A DNA stretch of 8,920 bases from positions 1 to 8,920 of the forward strand of contig JBNJEM010000312.1 in NCBI GenBank assembly GCA_051745935.1. Reading direction: 5' to 3'. This document shows positions 1 to 6,377 of this stretch, in pieces. The DNA is from JBNJEM01 sp051745935 (GTDB lineage Bacteria > Planctomycetota > Planctomycetia > Pirellulales > Pirellulaceae). The notes below the pieces were generated by a model. It did no database searches. It was not told the DNA's origin and worked only from the letters and a program-made list of their open reading frames with translations. The translations under genes were made by a program, and so were the position numbers. The stretch's first letter is position 1. Each line of letters begins with the position of its first letter.

Positions 1-67
1 GGCGTTTTCGCGGAGGCAACAGACTCATTTTCATTCTCCTCTAAAAGGAAACAACCCAGACGGCTCG

Positions 68-211
68 CTATCCACGCAACAGCGATTCAAACGCTTCAAT
101 ATAGGGAGGAAGTAACACGCTGGGTCGCCACATCTCGGCCCGGGTGCGACAGCGCTCGCTAATCTCTTCATAGTACGACGGGTCATCCCACAGACGGATG
201 ATTGCAACTAA
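68..211 (-). pseudogene. C-terminal remnant of a group 1 (GT4-like) glycosyltransferase
   Basis: The last 47 codons of the 274-codon open frame (68-892) look unlike the recombinase sequence that precedes them. The run RLWDDPSYYEEISERC followed by RAEMWRP and YIEAFESLL is the usual tail of GT-B fold glycosyltransferases: a helix after the sugar-nucleotide site, then a Trp-containing crossover helix packing on the N-terminal domain. The catalytic core and the nucleotide-sugar EX7E region are absent, so this piece cannot be active. It joins in frame, near 208-212, to integrase-derived sequence, so the open frame is a chimera of two gene remnants rather than a real fusion enzyme. The assignment rests on recognising this tail pattern in only 47 residues. 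The family is fairly likely and the substrate unknown. Confidence 0.55.
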
Positions 212-892
212 TCCCAGACACGTAACTCCTGGGCAATCTTGGGTACGCGAGTTCTGCAGCGGGGGTATGCCGTGGGGCAGCCGATGCTGTCCGCCGACGT
301 GCTGTGGCAGGGCATGGAGCGGCCAGCCCGCCTCGCATGTCGCCTTGGGGTACTTGGCTGCCAGCGCAAATAGAAACTCGACATTGCCGTAATCCTCGCG
401 CATGGCCCGCTTGTGCGCCGCACGGACCTGTTTAAGATGTTCCTGCAACGGCGCCACCACACTGCGCGGCAACATGGTGAAGCGATTCTGCTTGCCCTTG
501 GTGTCATGCACGGAAGTCCGCATCCGCATGCAGTCCAAATCCTTGACGCGCAGCCGCAAGCATTCCCGGATCCGCAAACCGCTGCCGTACAAGAGCTTGT
601 CGATTAGCCAATTCCGGCCGTCGAGCATCGCCAACACCGTTTGGGCCTCGGCGTGGGTCAGCACCACCGGCACATGCCCAGGACGTTTGGCACGCACCAC
701 GTCGCCCAGCCCCCCGAACGTGTGTTCGAGCACGTGGCGGTACAGCAATAGCAGTGCCGACAATGCCTGATGTTGCGTCGAACGTGTTGCTTTGCAGTCG
801 ACTGTCCGGCGCGTCAGAAACTCGCTCACCTCCGCGGCGATGTGCCTCGCCGCGCTTCCGCTCGTCAGGCTGGAAAGTCTGACGTACACCAA
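212..892 (-). pseudogene. truncated integron-type tyrosine recombinase (IntI-like) remnant
   Basis: Codons 16-190 of the open frame resemble integron integrases. In order they show STQHQALSALLLLYRHVL in the core-binding domain, then DVVRAKRP and PVVLTHAEA at the start of the catalytic domain. LLYGSGLRIRECLRLRVKDLD follows, with box I Arg at residue 107, and then TKGKQNRFTMLP with the expected beta-hairpin lysine. After the KYPKA segment (about residue 183) the similarity fades. Scraps in the other minus frames, ending at a stop near 208, suggest frameshifts. The second half of the active site is missing: there is no LRHSFAT-type box II (HxxR), no later His and no nucleophilic Tyr. The N-terminal 25-35 residues are also gone, since homology starts abruptly near 847, and the only upstream start is a TTG at 892. 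It is therefore inactive. No convincing attI or attC site is visible nearby. Family call is confident; it could be a chromosomal integron integrase or a solitary relative. Confidence 0.8.
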
Positions 893-908
893 TCGACCTA
901 AGAGCTGC

Positions 909-1290
909 CTACAATGTCACTGTCATCCCACCGTTTTCCTCGTGATTCACGCGGATCGGCATGTCTAGGAACTGGCGAATGACTTCCAAGTGAGTTGTGC
1001 TGTGTGGCGATGGGTCATGGGTGCGGAATGTGCCTCCGCCCATTTCCCAAATGGCGGCCGAGGGCAAGGGGCAACATGAGTTAATCGGCCAAATCAATTC
1101 CGACCGGGACGTTAGATTTCAGATAGGTTTGGACGTCGCGGTATACCTCCATGGCCACCTTCTCGGCACGCACGCCCTTTCGACCGAATCCGGTGAAAAC
1201 TTCCGTAACATGGTCCGATTCGAGCTCAATCAACCGCTGACCGCTCCGGAGTTCGAAGCGTTGCGCCGGTGTACCGAACGTGGGCGACCA
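909..1290 (-). pseudogene. rtcA: broken 3' part of RNA 3'-terminal phosphate cyclase
   Basis: RtcA converts the 3'-phosphate of RNA to a 2',3'-cyclic phosphate using ATP. Two frames on the minus strand give its conserved C-terminal half in the right order. The frame ending at 1081 reads LIELESDHVTEVFTGFGRKG, then VRAEKVAMEV, then PVGIDLAD and a stop. After that stop (1081-1083) the same frame continues LMLPLAL, exactly what follows LADQ in RtcA, so a CAA glutamine codon has become TAA. Shortly after, the reading shifts frame (about 1035-1055) and continues GGGTFRTHDPSPHSTTHLEV, then IRQFLDMPIRVNHEE, to a TAG at 909. Upstream of about 1233 the homology becomes weak and frame-shifted, and the N-terminal ATP and catalytic regions are not recognisable up to 1600. 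The catalytic His near the C-terminus falls in this decayed zone. The gene is dead; the identification is secure. Confidence 0.85.
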
Positions 1291-1383
1291 TTCGGCTGTC
1301 GCGAACGGGTCAAGATGACGGCCGAGAGACTGGGACTGCAGTACACACTCCGGGCACGCGGCCGCCCACGAAGGCAAAGCTGA

Positions 1384-1604
1384 CCCTCTTGAAACGCCAG
1401 CGTCGTGTCAGCAATACGTCGACACCGGTTGCTATGTCGTTGCGCAGGCGCAAGAACGAACACTCCCTACCTATCCTGCCTCACCGGCCGGCAAAAATGT
1501 CCGACTCCGGCCTCGATCCTCGTGCTAGCTAACCCTGTCGCTACGATGAAGTGGACTTTGCAGCCTTTTCGCGACGTGTTATCGCAGTTCTTGTCGTAGA
1601 TCGG
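1384..1604. other. non-coding gap between the rtcA remnant and the kinase gene
   Basis: No reading frame here resembles a known protein on either strand. It is the 3' flank of the kinase gene, which is transcribed toward lower coordinates, but I see no hairpin followed by a T-run that would make a convincing terminator. It may contain further decayed rtcA sequence, since a minus-frame stretch near 1380-1420 faintly recalls an N-terminal RtcA strand. That similarity is too weak to annotate. Confidence 0.4.
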
Positions 1605-4600
1605 CTATTTGAGGGTATCGGCGGTCCGAACAATAGGTGTAAGACACAGCTTCTGAAAATGACAGGCACAGTGAAACGCTCCCAAATAGAAGATACCTTC
1701 CTCTGGGTTCAGTATTCTCGTTCTCCATGGAGTATCCGATAAGCGATTTGGATCACCGCGCCAATCAACGATCAAACGATCACAGCAGTGCGCCGTGATT
1801 CGACGATCGCGAACGGTAATGCGCATTATGACCGGTTCATTGTCTACAAGTGTCTGACCCAAGACCGTCGCTTCGTTAAAGTCCCATTGCCTTATCCCGT
1901 CGACTTCCGTCAGCCCACTCAGGAACCCGAGCTGAGGAAAAGTATCTATCTTGATGCAAGGGTAGTGGTCGACTCCCATTGGGAAGGTAAACCAGATGCT
2001 GCGGCCGTTATCCGGCGGAGTCACGAAGACTGCTTCAAGAATATAGGCCTCAGGGGCAGACAGGGGAATCTGGATTTGGGGGTGATCTTGATTCTTCGAC
2101 TTCGGTGAGACCACTCCGCCACCCTTCAATTGCCAGCCCGGAGGAAGCGAGTCTTCCTCAAGCCGGGCGAGGAGATCGACTGGCGTGCCGATGGAGTGTT
2201 CCACGTCGAGCTGTGGCGCCGCCTTCATGAGTGCGGTGAGCTCTGCCTTCGTCAGCGCCGTGCCGACTAGTGAGACTCGCTCAAGTGCAGGCATTTCCGC
2301 AATGCGGGGTATTAGCTCATCGGAAGTATCGGCATACTGGAGCGACAATTCCCGAATCTGCGGCAGTTCCGTCAAGACCTCCACGGCTTCTGCGTCCAGC
2401 ATCTGGTGATCGAGGTTCAGCTTTCTGAGTCCCATGAACTTCGCAAGTAACGTGCAACAATCCGGGGAAATCGATGTTCCAGCAAGGTTAAGCTCCTGAA
2501 GTTTTTTGCACTCACTAAGCTGCTCGATTCCCTGGTCCGAAACTCGCGTGCCGGCCAGATCCAGGACCCGGAGACCAGGCAAACTCGCAATACGCGCCAG
2601 GCCGGAATTGCCGATACGGGTGAAAGCCAAATCAAGCTCCTCGATCGTATGGGGGCCGGCCCCCTTTTCATCCTGTCCGTCCGCCTCATCTAAACCTAGC
2701 AACCTGAGCAGATCCGCTTCCGAGTGCTTCGACTGTCCCCGCAGACAGACCTGCTTCAAACCGCCGAGGCCGTCCAGAAACCCACAAAGCCCGTCCAAAT
2801 GGGCAGGCGCGCGCAGGTCGATTTCCACGATTTCGTAGTCCGTAGCGGGAATGTCTCGAATCCAACGAATCTCCGATAACCCTCGACGCACTTTCGCGCC
2901 AGACGAAGCAGCATCCGATTGTTCCTCACAAACCCCGACAGTCCCACCAACGTAAATGATTCGCTTGATCAGTTCCTGTTCCACTGCCGTGGAACCTTCG
3001 TCAAAGATCGGAGTCTCTTCGCCTGAAAGCGGTTCTACGCGTACTCGCCCAATTCGTAAACCGCTGGTCTTGGACATAATCAAGTCGCCTAGGTAGACGA
3101 AGCCATCTTCCAGCGGCAACCACGTGTCCTGGGACAGCTTGCCTTCACCAGACTCGCACAGTGTCAGGCCGTCCCAGACAGCCTTGACGGCCGGCACGCC
3201 TTCAGAACGGCGCACCGTGAAACGGATAGTCTTTGGCACGTCTCCCTCGTTATCGTCGATATGGAGGGTGTAGGTGCGACCGTCTATCCCAAACGCCAGC
3301 TCCAACCGACCATCGCCCCACCGACGTTCAATGTCCTCCAACACCAGGTCATATTCCCGCGGCATGCGGTACGGCAGCCTCAACACGGAATGGTGATACT
3401 TTTTTCCCTCCACGACCAATGAACGGTCACTAGCGACGCGCCACTGGCCTTTCCAGACGTCTCGGTCAGCGTCAATGGCAGGCACTACATCGACGCCCGA
3501 GACAGGTTCGGGTGGTACGTCAGGTTCCACAGGGCCCTCGGACTGTAGATTAGGAAGTAGAAATCCCCCACCTCGCGTACCGAATAATCCAAGCAAAATA
3601 GAAATCAGACCAACACCGATAGCGCCCCCAACAAGAGGCCATTTTCGCTTCTTTTGGGCAGACGAACGCCAATACTGCTCACGCGGCGGCTGGACTTGTG
3701 ACGGTTGCTGAACATGAGCAAGATAAACACCGAGGAGTTTCGCGACTTCATCGGTCGTTTGCATGCGAGCATCGGGATCCTTTTCCAGAAGGCGGTCGAT
3801 GATGGCCGCAAGCCACTCGGGTATGTCGGGATTGATTTCGCATATTGGCCGCGGCGTATCTTCGCACACTCGATGGATCGCACCAATTGCAGTCTCCGCT
3901 CGAAAGGGTGAGCGGCCCGTGCACATTGAGTATAACACGCACCCTAGACTGAACAAATCGCTGCGGTGATCGACCTGTTTGCCCTTCGCTTGCTCCGGCG
4001 ACATGTATTGCGGCGTACCCGCCACTGCATTGGTTTGCGTCAACTGCGCTTCATGAGCTACACGAGCCAATCCGAAATCTGTGATCTTTACCCGTTCGAC
4101 ACCGTTTTCAAGAAGGATATTCCCCGGCTTGATGTCGCGATGCACCAGCCCCTGCGCGTGGGCTGCGGCCAGGCCGGAAGCAGCCTGCATACCGATCCTC
4201 AATATTTCCCGCACTCCTAATACTCCATCTCGTTTAATACGAGAATCAAGTGAGATCCCTTCGATATACTCCATCACAATGAAAGGCACGCCGTCCATTT
4301 CATCCACGGCGTACGTGCGCACAACATGTTCGTGATTTACCGCCGCGGCGGCCTGAGCCTCGCGCAGAAAACGCTTCCTGGAAACCGTGTTGGCGACCAA
4401 TTGTGGAGCCAACACTTTGATGGCAACACAACGGTTTAGCCGCCCATCAAGCCCCTTGAGAACAATTCCCATACCGCCTTGACCGACGACCTCGGTGATT
4501 TCATACGTGCCCAGTGTTCCTAAGCTTCCTTGCTCGGATTGGTGAAGAAAGCTCAGATCGATTTTTTGGGCAGACGTATCGCCATCCGACGCACTTTCAG

Positions 4601-4853
4601 GACCAACGACCACTTGCATGTCTGCCGCCAAATGATTCATCAGCGTTTCCGGCACACGGCTAGGTTTTTCGCCAGTTTCTCCAGCGTAGTGCGCCATACT
4701 GTCATCAAGTTGAGCAAGTGACTCAAAAACCTGTTGGCAATGCTGGCAGTTTTCAAGGTGCGTACCCAACCTAGCCTCCTCCTCAGCCCCTAGCGAACCG
4801 GCAAGCATCGATCTGATGGTTGCTTCATCAGGACAATTGGTATTGGTACCCAT
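1605..4853 (-). CDS. receptor-type Ser/Thr protein kinase with N-terminal zinc finger, LRR and two beta-sandwich-like domains
   Basis: This is an intact 1082-residue Hanks-type (PknB-like) kinase. Residues 32-39 (HLENCQHC) form an HxxxCxxC zinc-finger-like module as in anti-sigma factors. The kinase domain spans about 117-380: glycine loop GQGGMG (124-129), VAIK with Lys146, alpha-C Glu165, catalytic HRDIKPGN (238-245), DFG (259-261) and SPE (285-287). All catalytic residues are present, so it should be active. A basic patch (KKRK) precedes one membrane span at about 405-426, placing the kinase in the cytoplasm. The outer part has a Pro/Glu linker, a beta-rich domain (about 460-610), leucine-rich repeats (about 660-885; repeated LxxLDLAxTxI/VSDxG pattern), and a second beta-rich domain (about 895-1075) of similar style to the first, perhaps laminin-G/DUF1080-like. 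The ATG at 4853 is preceded by GAGGAAAG at about 8 bases. The gene lies 343 bases downstream of a sigma factor gene on the same strand, which suggests a shared pathway. The signal and targets are unknown. Confidence 0.93.
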   Translation of the reverse strand: MGTNTNCPDEATIRSMLAGSLGAEEEARLGTHLENCQHCQQVFESLAQLDDSMAHYAGETGEKPSRVPETLMNHLAADMQVVVGPESASDGDTSAQKIDLSFLHQSEQGSLGTLGTYEITEVVGQGGMGIVLKGLDGRLNRCVAIKVLAPQLVANTVSRKRFLREAQAAAAVNHEHVVRTYAVDEMDGVPFIVMEYIEGISLDSRIKRDGVLGVREILRIGMQAASGLAAAHAQGLVHRDIKPGNILLENGVERVKITDFGLARVAHEAQLTQTNAVAGTPQYMSPEQAKGKQVDHRSDLFSLGCVLYSMCTGRSPFRAETAIGAIHRVCEDTPRPICEINPDIPEWLAAIIDRLLEKDPDARMQTTDEVAKLLGVYLAHVQQPSQVQPPREQYWRSSAQKKRKWPLVGGAIGVGLISILLGLFGTRGGGFLLPNLQSEGPVEPDVPPEPVSGVDVVPAIDADRDVWKGQWRVASDRSLVVEGKKYHHSVLRLPYRMPREYDLVLEDIERRWGDGRLELAFGIDGRTYTLHIDDNEGDVPKTIRFTVRRSEGVPAVKAVWDGLTLCESGEGKLSQDTWLPLEDGFVYLGDLIMSKTSGLRIGRVRVEPLSGEETPIFDEGSTAVEQELIKRIIYVGGTVGVCEEQSDAASSGAKVRRGLSEIRWIRDIPATDYEIVEIDLRAPAHLDGLCGFLDGLGGLKQVCLRGQSKHSEADLLRLLGLDEADGQDEKGAGPHTIEELDLAFTRIGNSGLARIASLPGLRVLDLAGTRVSDQGIEQLSECKKLQELNLAGTSISPDCCTLLAKFMGLRKLNLDHQMLDAEAVEVLTELPQIRELSLQYADTSDELIPRIAEMPALERVSLVGTALTKAELTALMKAAPQLDVEHSIGTPVDLLARLEEDSLPPGWQLKGGGVVSPKSKNQDHPQIQIPLSAPEAYILEAVFVTPPDNGRSIWFTFPMGVDHYPCIKIDTFPQLGFLSGLTEVDGIRQWDFNEATVLGQTLVDNEPVIMRITVRDRRITAHCCDRLIVDWRGDPNRLSDTPWRTRILNPEEGIFYLGAFHCACHFQKLCLTPIVRTADTLK

Positions 4854-4885
4854 GTCGCTTTCCTCAAATTCCCTGAGTGTTTATT

Positions 4886-4907
4886 TGCCTGTCGCATATC
4901 ACAGGCA
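4886..4907 (-). promoter_or_regulatory. inverted repeat in the kinase 5' leader, possible operator
   Basis: TGCCTGT (4886-4892) and ACAGGCA (4901-4907) are perfect reverse complements separated by eight bases. The repeat ends about 32 bases before the kinase ATG, just upstream of the ribosome binding site. The arm-to-arm spacing of 15 bases is more than one DNA turn and would suit a dimeric regulator. It could equally form a short RNA hairpin in the leader. The repeat is seen directly; the function is inferred. Confidence 0.35.
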
Positions 4908-5149
4908 TGAATGCCGTTTCTCACTTGCGCATATACGCATTACGCAGGCTGACAGCATAACGTCGCGGCCGTTTGCCGATGAAAGCGAAGAATCGCGTCT
5001 TCCAAAACGGCGCTGTCTCGGCCAGTCAATTCTTTCTAGAACTACCCATGTTCCCCAAATTCAGTGATGCTGTGGCTGCGGTTTTTGGGTACACCGTCCT
5101 CGAGCTGTGAAACCGTGAATCACCCTCGTTTGCTTCCCCTGCTCATCTA

Positions 5150-5168
5150 TTCGCTGCGAAACAGCGAA
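5150..5168 (-). terminator. short perfect hairpin after the sigma factor gene, weak terminator candidate
   Basis: TTCGCTG (5150-5156) and CAGCGAA (5162-5168) pair perfectly around a five-base loop, beginning 28 bases after the sigma factor stop codon in the direction of transcription. No T-run follows it, so intrinsic termination would be poor. It could protect the transcript 3' end, attenuate read-through into the kinase gene, or mean nothing. Confidence 0.3.
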
Positions 5169-5196
5169 CTCGTGTAACGATGGTTTTCGGCTCACG

Positions 5197-5787
5197 TTAC
5201 GCTTCTAATTGCGCAATCTGCTCTTTCAGTCTTGCGAGGACTCGACTCCTAGCGATATACACGGCACCGGCACTCATTCCGAGTGCATTGGCAACGTCCT
5301 GAGTCGAACGCCCCAGGACATTGGTTTGCCAAAACGCCTCCCATGTCGACTCCTGAAACTTGCCTCGTATCCGCCCCGAGGCCAATTCAAAGATGCGCCA
5401 TTTGTATTCCCGTTCGAGCATCTCCTCGTCAGTATCCTGGGCAGGTTGCTGATGCAGCAGACTGAGCACTTGTGTATCTCCCGCAGCCTGTTCCTGTCGT
5501 GAGCGTTTTTCCACAAAATCCAATAAACGGCTGCGGGTGACTTTCGTCAGCCAGCTGCGAAACGCCCCCGGACGTTCATTGCCTCGAAAATCCCCGATGG
5601 AGTTCATTACCGAGCGAAAAACATCCTGTGTGACATCTGTGGCGTCCGCACTCTGGAGCCCCCGGCGACGTAGGAGGCCGTACACAAGCGGCGTATAGAT
5701 CTCGATGAACTGTCGCCATGCATCACGGTCGTCACGGTCTCGGATACGGGCCAACAACGTGTGTCGCGTGTCTTGCGAATTCTCCAT
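5197..5787 (-). CDS. ECF-type RNA polymerase sigma factor (planctomycete, kinase-linked type)
   Basis: This 196-residue sigma-70 family extracytoplasmic-function sigma factor has the two usual regions. Sigma-2 spans about residues 18-98, with DATDVTQDVF (48-57) in the core-RNAP-binding helix, then FRSWLTKVTRSRLLDF near the -10 recognition helices. Sigma-4 spans about 130-192, with STQDVANALGMSAGAVYIAR (161-180) as the helix-turn-helix for the -35 element. The frame is open upstream to an ATG at 5856, but I chose the ATG at 5787: GGAG lies eight bases before it, and MENSQDTRHTLLARIRDRDD is the usual start of this family, whereas the extra 23 residues look like non-family sequence. No dedicated anti-sigma gene is adjacent. 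The downstream kinase carries an anti-sigma-like HxxxCxxC motif, matching the planctomycete pattern of ECF factors paired with Ser/Thr kinases. The target regulon is unknown, but the kinase gene itself is a natural candidate. Confidence 0.93.
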   Translation of the reverse strand: MENSQDTRHTLLARIRDRDDRDAWRQFIEIYTPLVYGLLRRRGLQSADATDVTQDVFRSVMNSIGDFRGNERPGAFRSWLTKVTRSRLLDFVEKRSRQEQAAGDTQVLSLLHQQPAQDTDEEMLEREYKWRIFELASGRIRGKFQESTWEAFWQTNVLGRSTQDVANALGMSAGAVYIARSRVLARLKEQIAQLEA

Positions 5788-5879
5788 GATGATCGCTCCA
5801 CTAATAAGACAGGCCATATCACGTGTATCTTTCACCATTCTCAAAAAAACATTCACCCTAACAAAAGTGTCACATTACT

Positions 5880-5907
5880 TGTATAACGCGTACTAACCAG
5901 CGTGCAA
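5880..5907 (-). promoter_or_regulatory. weak candidate promoter for the sigma factor gene
   Basis: On the minus strand TTGCAC (5902-5907) is followed after 16 bases by TATACA (5880-5885), about 93 bases before the chosen start codon. A better -35 match, TTGACC (5909-5914), lies just upstream but with a spacer of 23 bases. Matches to the housekeeping consensus are partial, and planctomycete promoters are poorly defined, so this is only a suggestion. Confidence 0.2.
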
Positions 5908-5929
5908 GGGTCAAGAGGAATTCTCGGCT

Positions 5930-6025
5930 CTTAGAAGCGGACAGAAAACTGCGGGAAAGGGCGCCAACCCCTTGCATTTACAGGGGATTGCGCCGGAGCC
6001 CAGAGGTTTTCTGTCCGCCTCTTAG
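5930..6025. repeat. 96-bp palindromic repeat element, copy 1 (MITE-like)
   Basis: The element has 20-bp terminal arms: CTTAGAAGCGGACAGAAAAC (5930-5949) and GTTTTCTGTCCGCCTCTTAG (6006-6025). They pair at 18 of 20 positions. Inside is a second structure, GGCGC (5960-5964) with GCGCC (5990-5994) enclosing CCCCT (5968-5972) with AGGGG (5982-5986). CTCTTAG occurs as a direct repeat at both edges (5928-5934 and 6019-6025), which could be a target-site duplication. A second copy of equal length lies at 8523-8618 in the opposite orientation. The arms are identical between copies while the centres differ strongly. That is what one expects if only the ends are needed for mobilisation by a transposase acting in trans, or for a conserved hairpin. 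It sits 142 bases upstream of the sigma factor start. No transposase is present in the window. Confidence 0.8.
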
Positions 6026-6030
6026 ACTCG

Positions 6031-6067
6031 GAGGGTGATTTGCCAGGTTTTGACACGCATCACCCTC
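6031..6067. repeat. perfect 9-bp inverted repeat beside the 96-bp element
   Basis: GAGGGTGAT (6031-6039) and ATCACCCTC (6059-6067) are exact reverse complements around a 19-base loop. The repeat begins five bases after the 96-bp element and is not part of the second copy. It could form a stem on either strand; no T-run follows it on either strand. Role unknown. Confidence 0.55.
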
Positions 6068-6377
6068 CCGCATCACAGTGACGAGTCGCGTAACGTCACC
6101 GCCAGGACGCCCCCTGCATCGCCTCCGCACTCGCCGGGACCGCCAGCGCCACCGACAACTTGACGTCGCCCGGCACCGGCAACCGTCCTGGCGATGGAGG
6201 CGAAACGAAGCCGACACCCACGATCCGCTTTGACAGTGACGAGCCGAGCTGAGAGAATAGGCGGCGTGGGCGGCCGTTGGCTGGCACGGTTACCGGCATC
6301 GCGACTACCGTCGGGAATTGGGGCGATTTCCGAGCCCGGATGCGACCGTGCACATGGGAGATAAGGGGAGGCTAATC
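6068..6377. other. GC-rich, repeat-dense leader of the DUF1559 gene, no supported gene
   Basis: The stretch contains GTGACG (6078-6083) pairing with CGTCAC (6094-6099), and CGCCAGGACG (6100-6109) pairing perfectly with CGTCCTGGCG (6184-6193). It also contains CGCCTCC (6120-6126) matching GGAGGCG (6196-6202), and an 11-bp direct repeat ACAGTGACGAG at 6075-6085 and 6233-6243. The two longer pairings interleave rather than nest. Open frames exist on both strands but their translations are low in complexity and look like nothing known. It may be a structured 5' leader or a decayed sequence. Confidence 0.5.
6364..6371 (+). promoter_or_regulatory. ribosome binding site that fixes the DUF1559 gene start
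   Basis: The purine-rich run GGGGAGG ends seven bases before the ATG at 6378. It supports that start over the earlier in-frame start codons at 6318 and 6354, which have no comparable site. Confidence 0.7.

Larger units (their letters stand above)
4854..5196. other. 343-bp leader between sigma factor and kinase genes
   Basis: No gene is supported here; the open plus-strand frame across it has no recognisable sequence. The length suggests that the kinase has its own promoter or a long leader rather than tight coupling to the sigma gene. Two perfect inverted repeats lie in it (annotated separately), one close to each gene. On the minus strand ATGCG recurs three times, at about 4893-4940, in contexts GATATGCG, TATATGCGC and TAATGCG. 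No clear -10/-35 pair could be picked with confidence. Confidence 0.5.

Noticed and set aside
402..770. 122-codon plus-strand open frame
   Set aside because: It is antisense to the integrase remnant and has no recognisable motif.
997..1383. 128-codon plus-strand open frame
   Set aside because: It lies opposite the rtcA remnant, whose minus-strand frames show clear homology; the plus translation resembles nothing.
1540..1604. Terminator after the kinase gene
   Set aside because: No stem followed by a T-run could be found on the minus strand.
5788..5856. Longer sigma factor start at 5856 adding 23 residues
   Set aside because: The ATG at 5787 has GGAG at eight bases, and the protein from there begins as family members do; the extra residues are not family-like.
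5930..6025. Possibility that the 96-bp palindromes are integron attC sites, given the integrase remnant in the window
   Set aside because: The ends do not carry the RYYYAAC and GTTRRRY core sites, and the two copies are inverted rather than in the same direction as in a cassette array.
6096..6353. 85-codon minus-strand open frame upstream of the DUF1559 gene
   Set aside because: It overlaps the inverted repeats and the DUF1559 leader, has no ribosome binding site, and its composition reflects GC-rich non-coding DNA.
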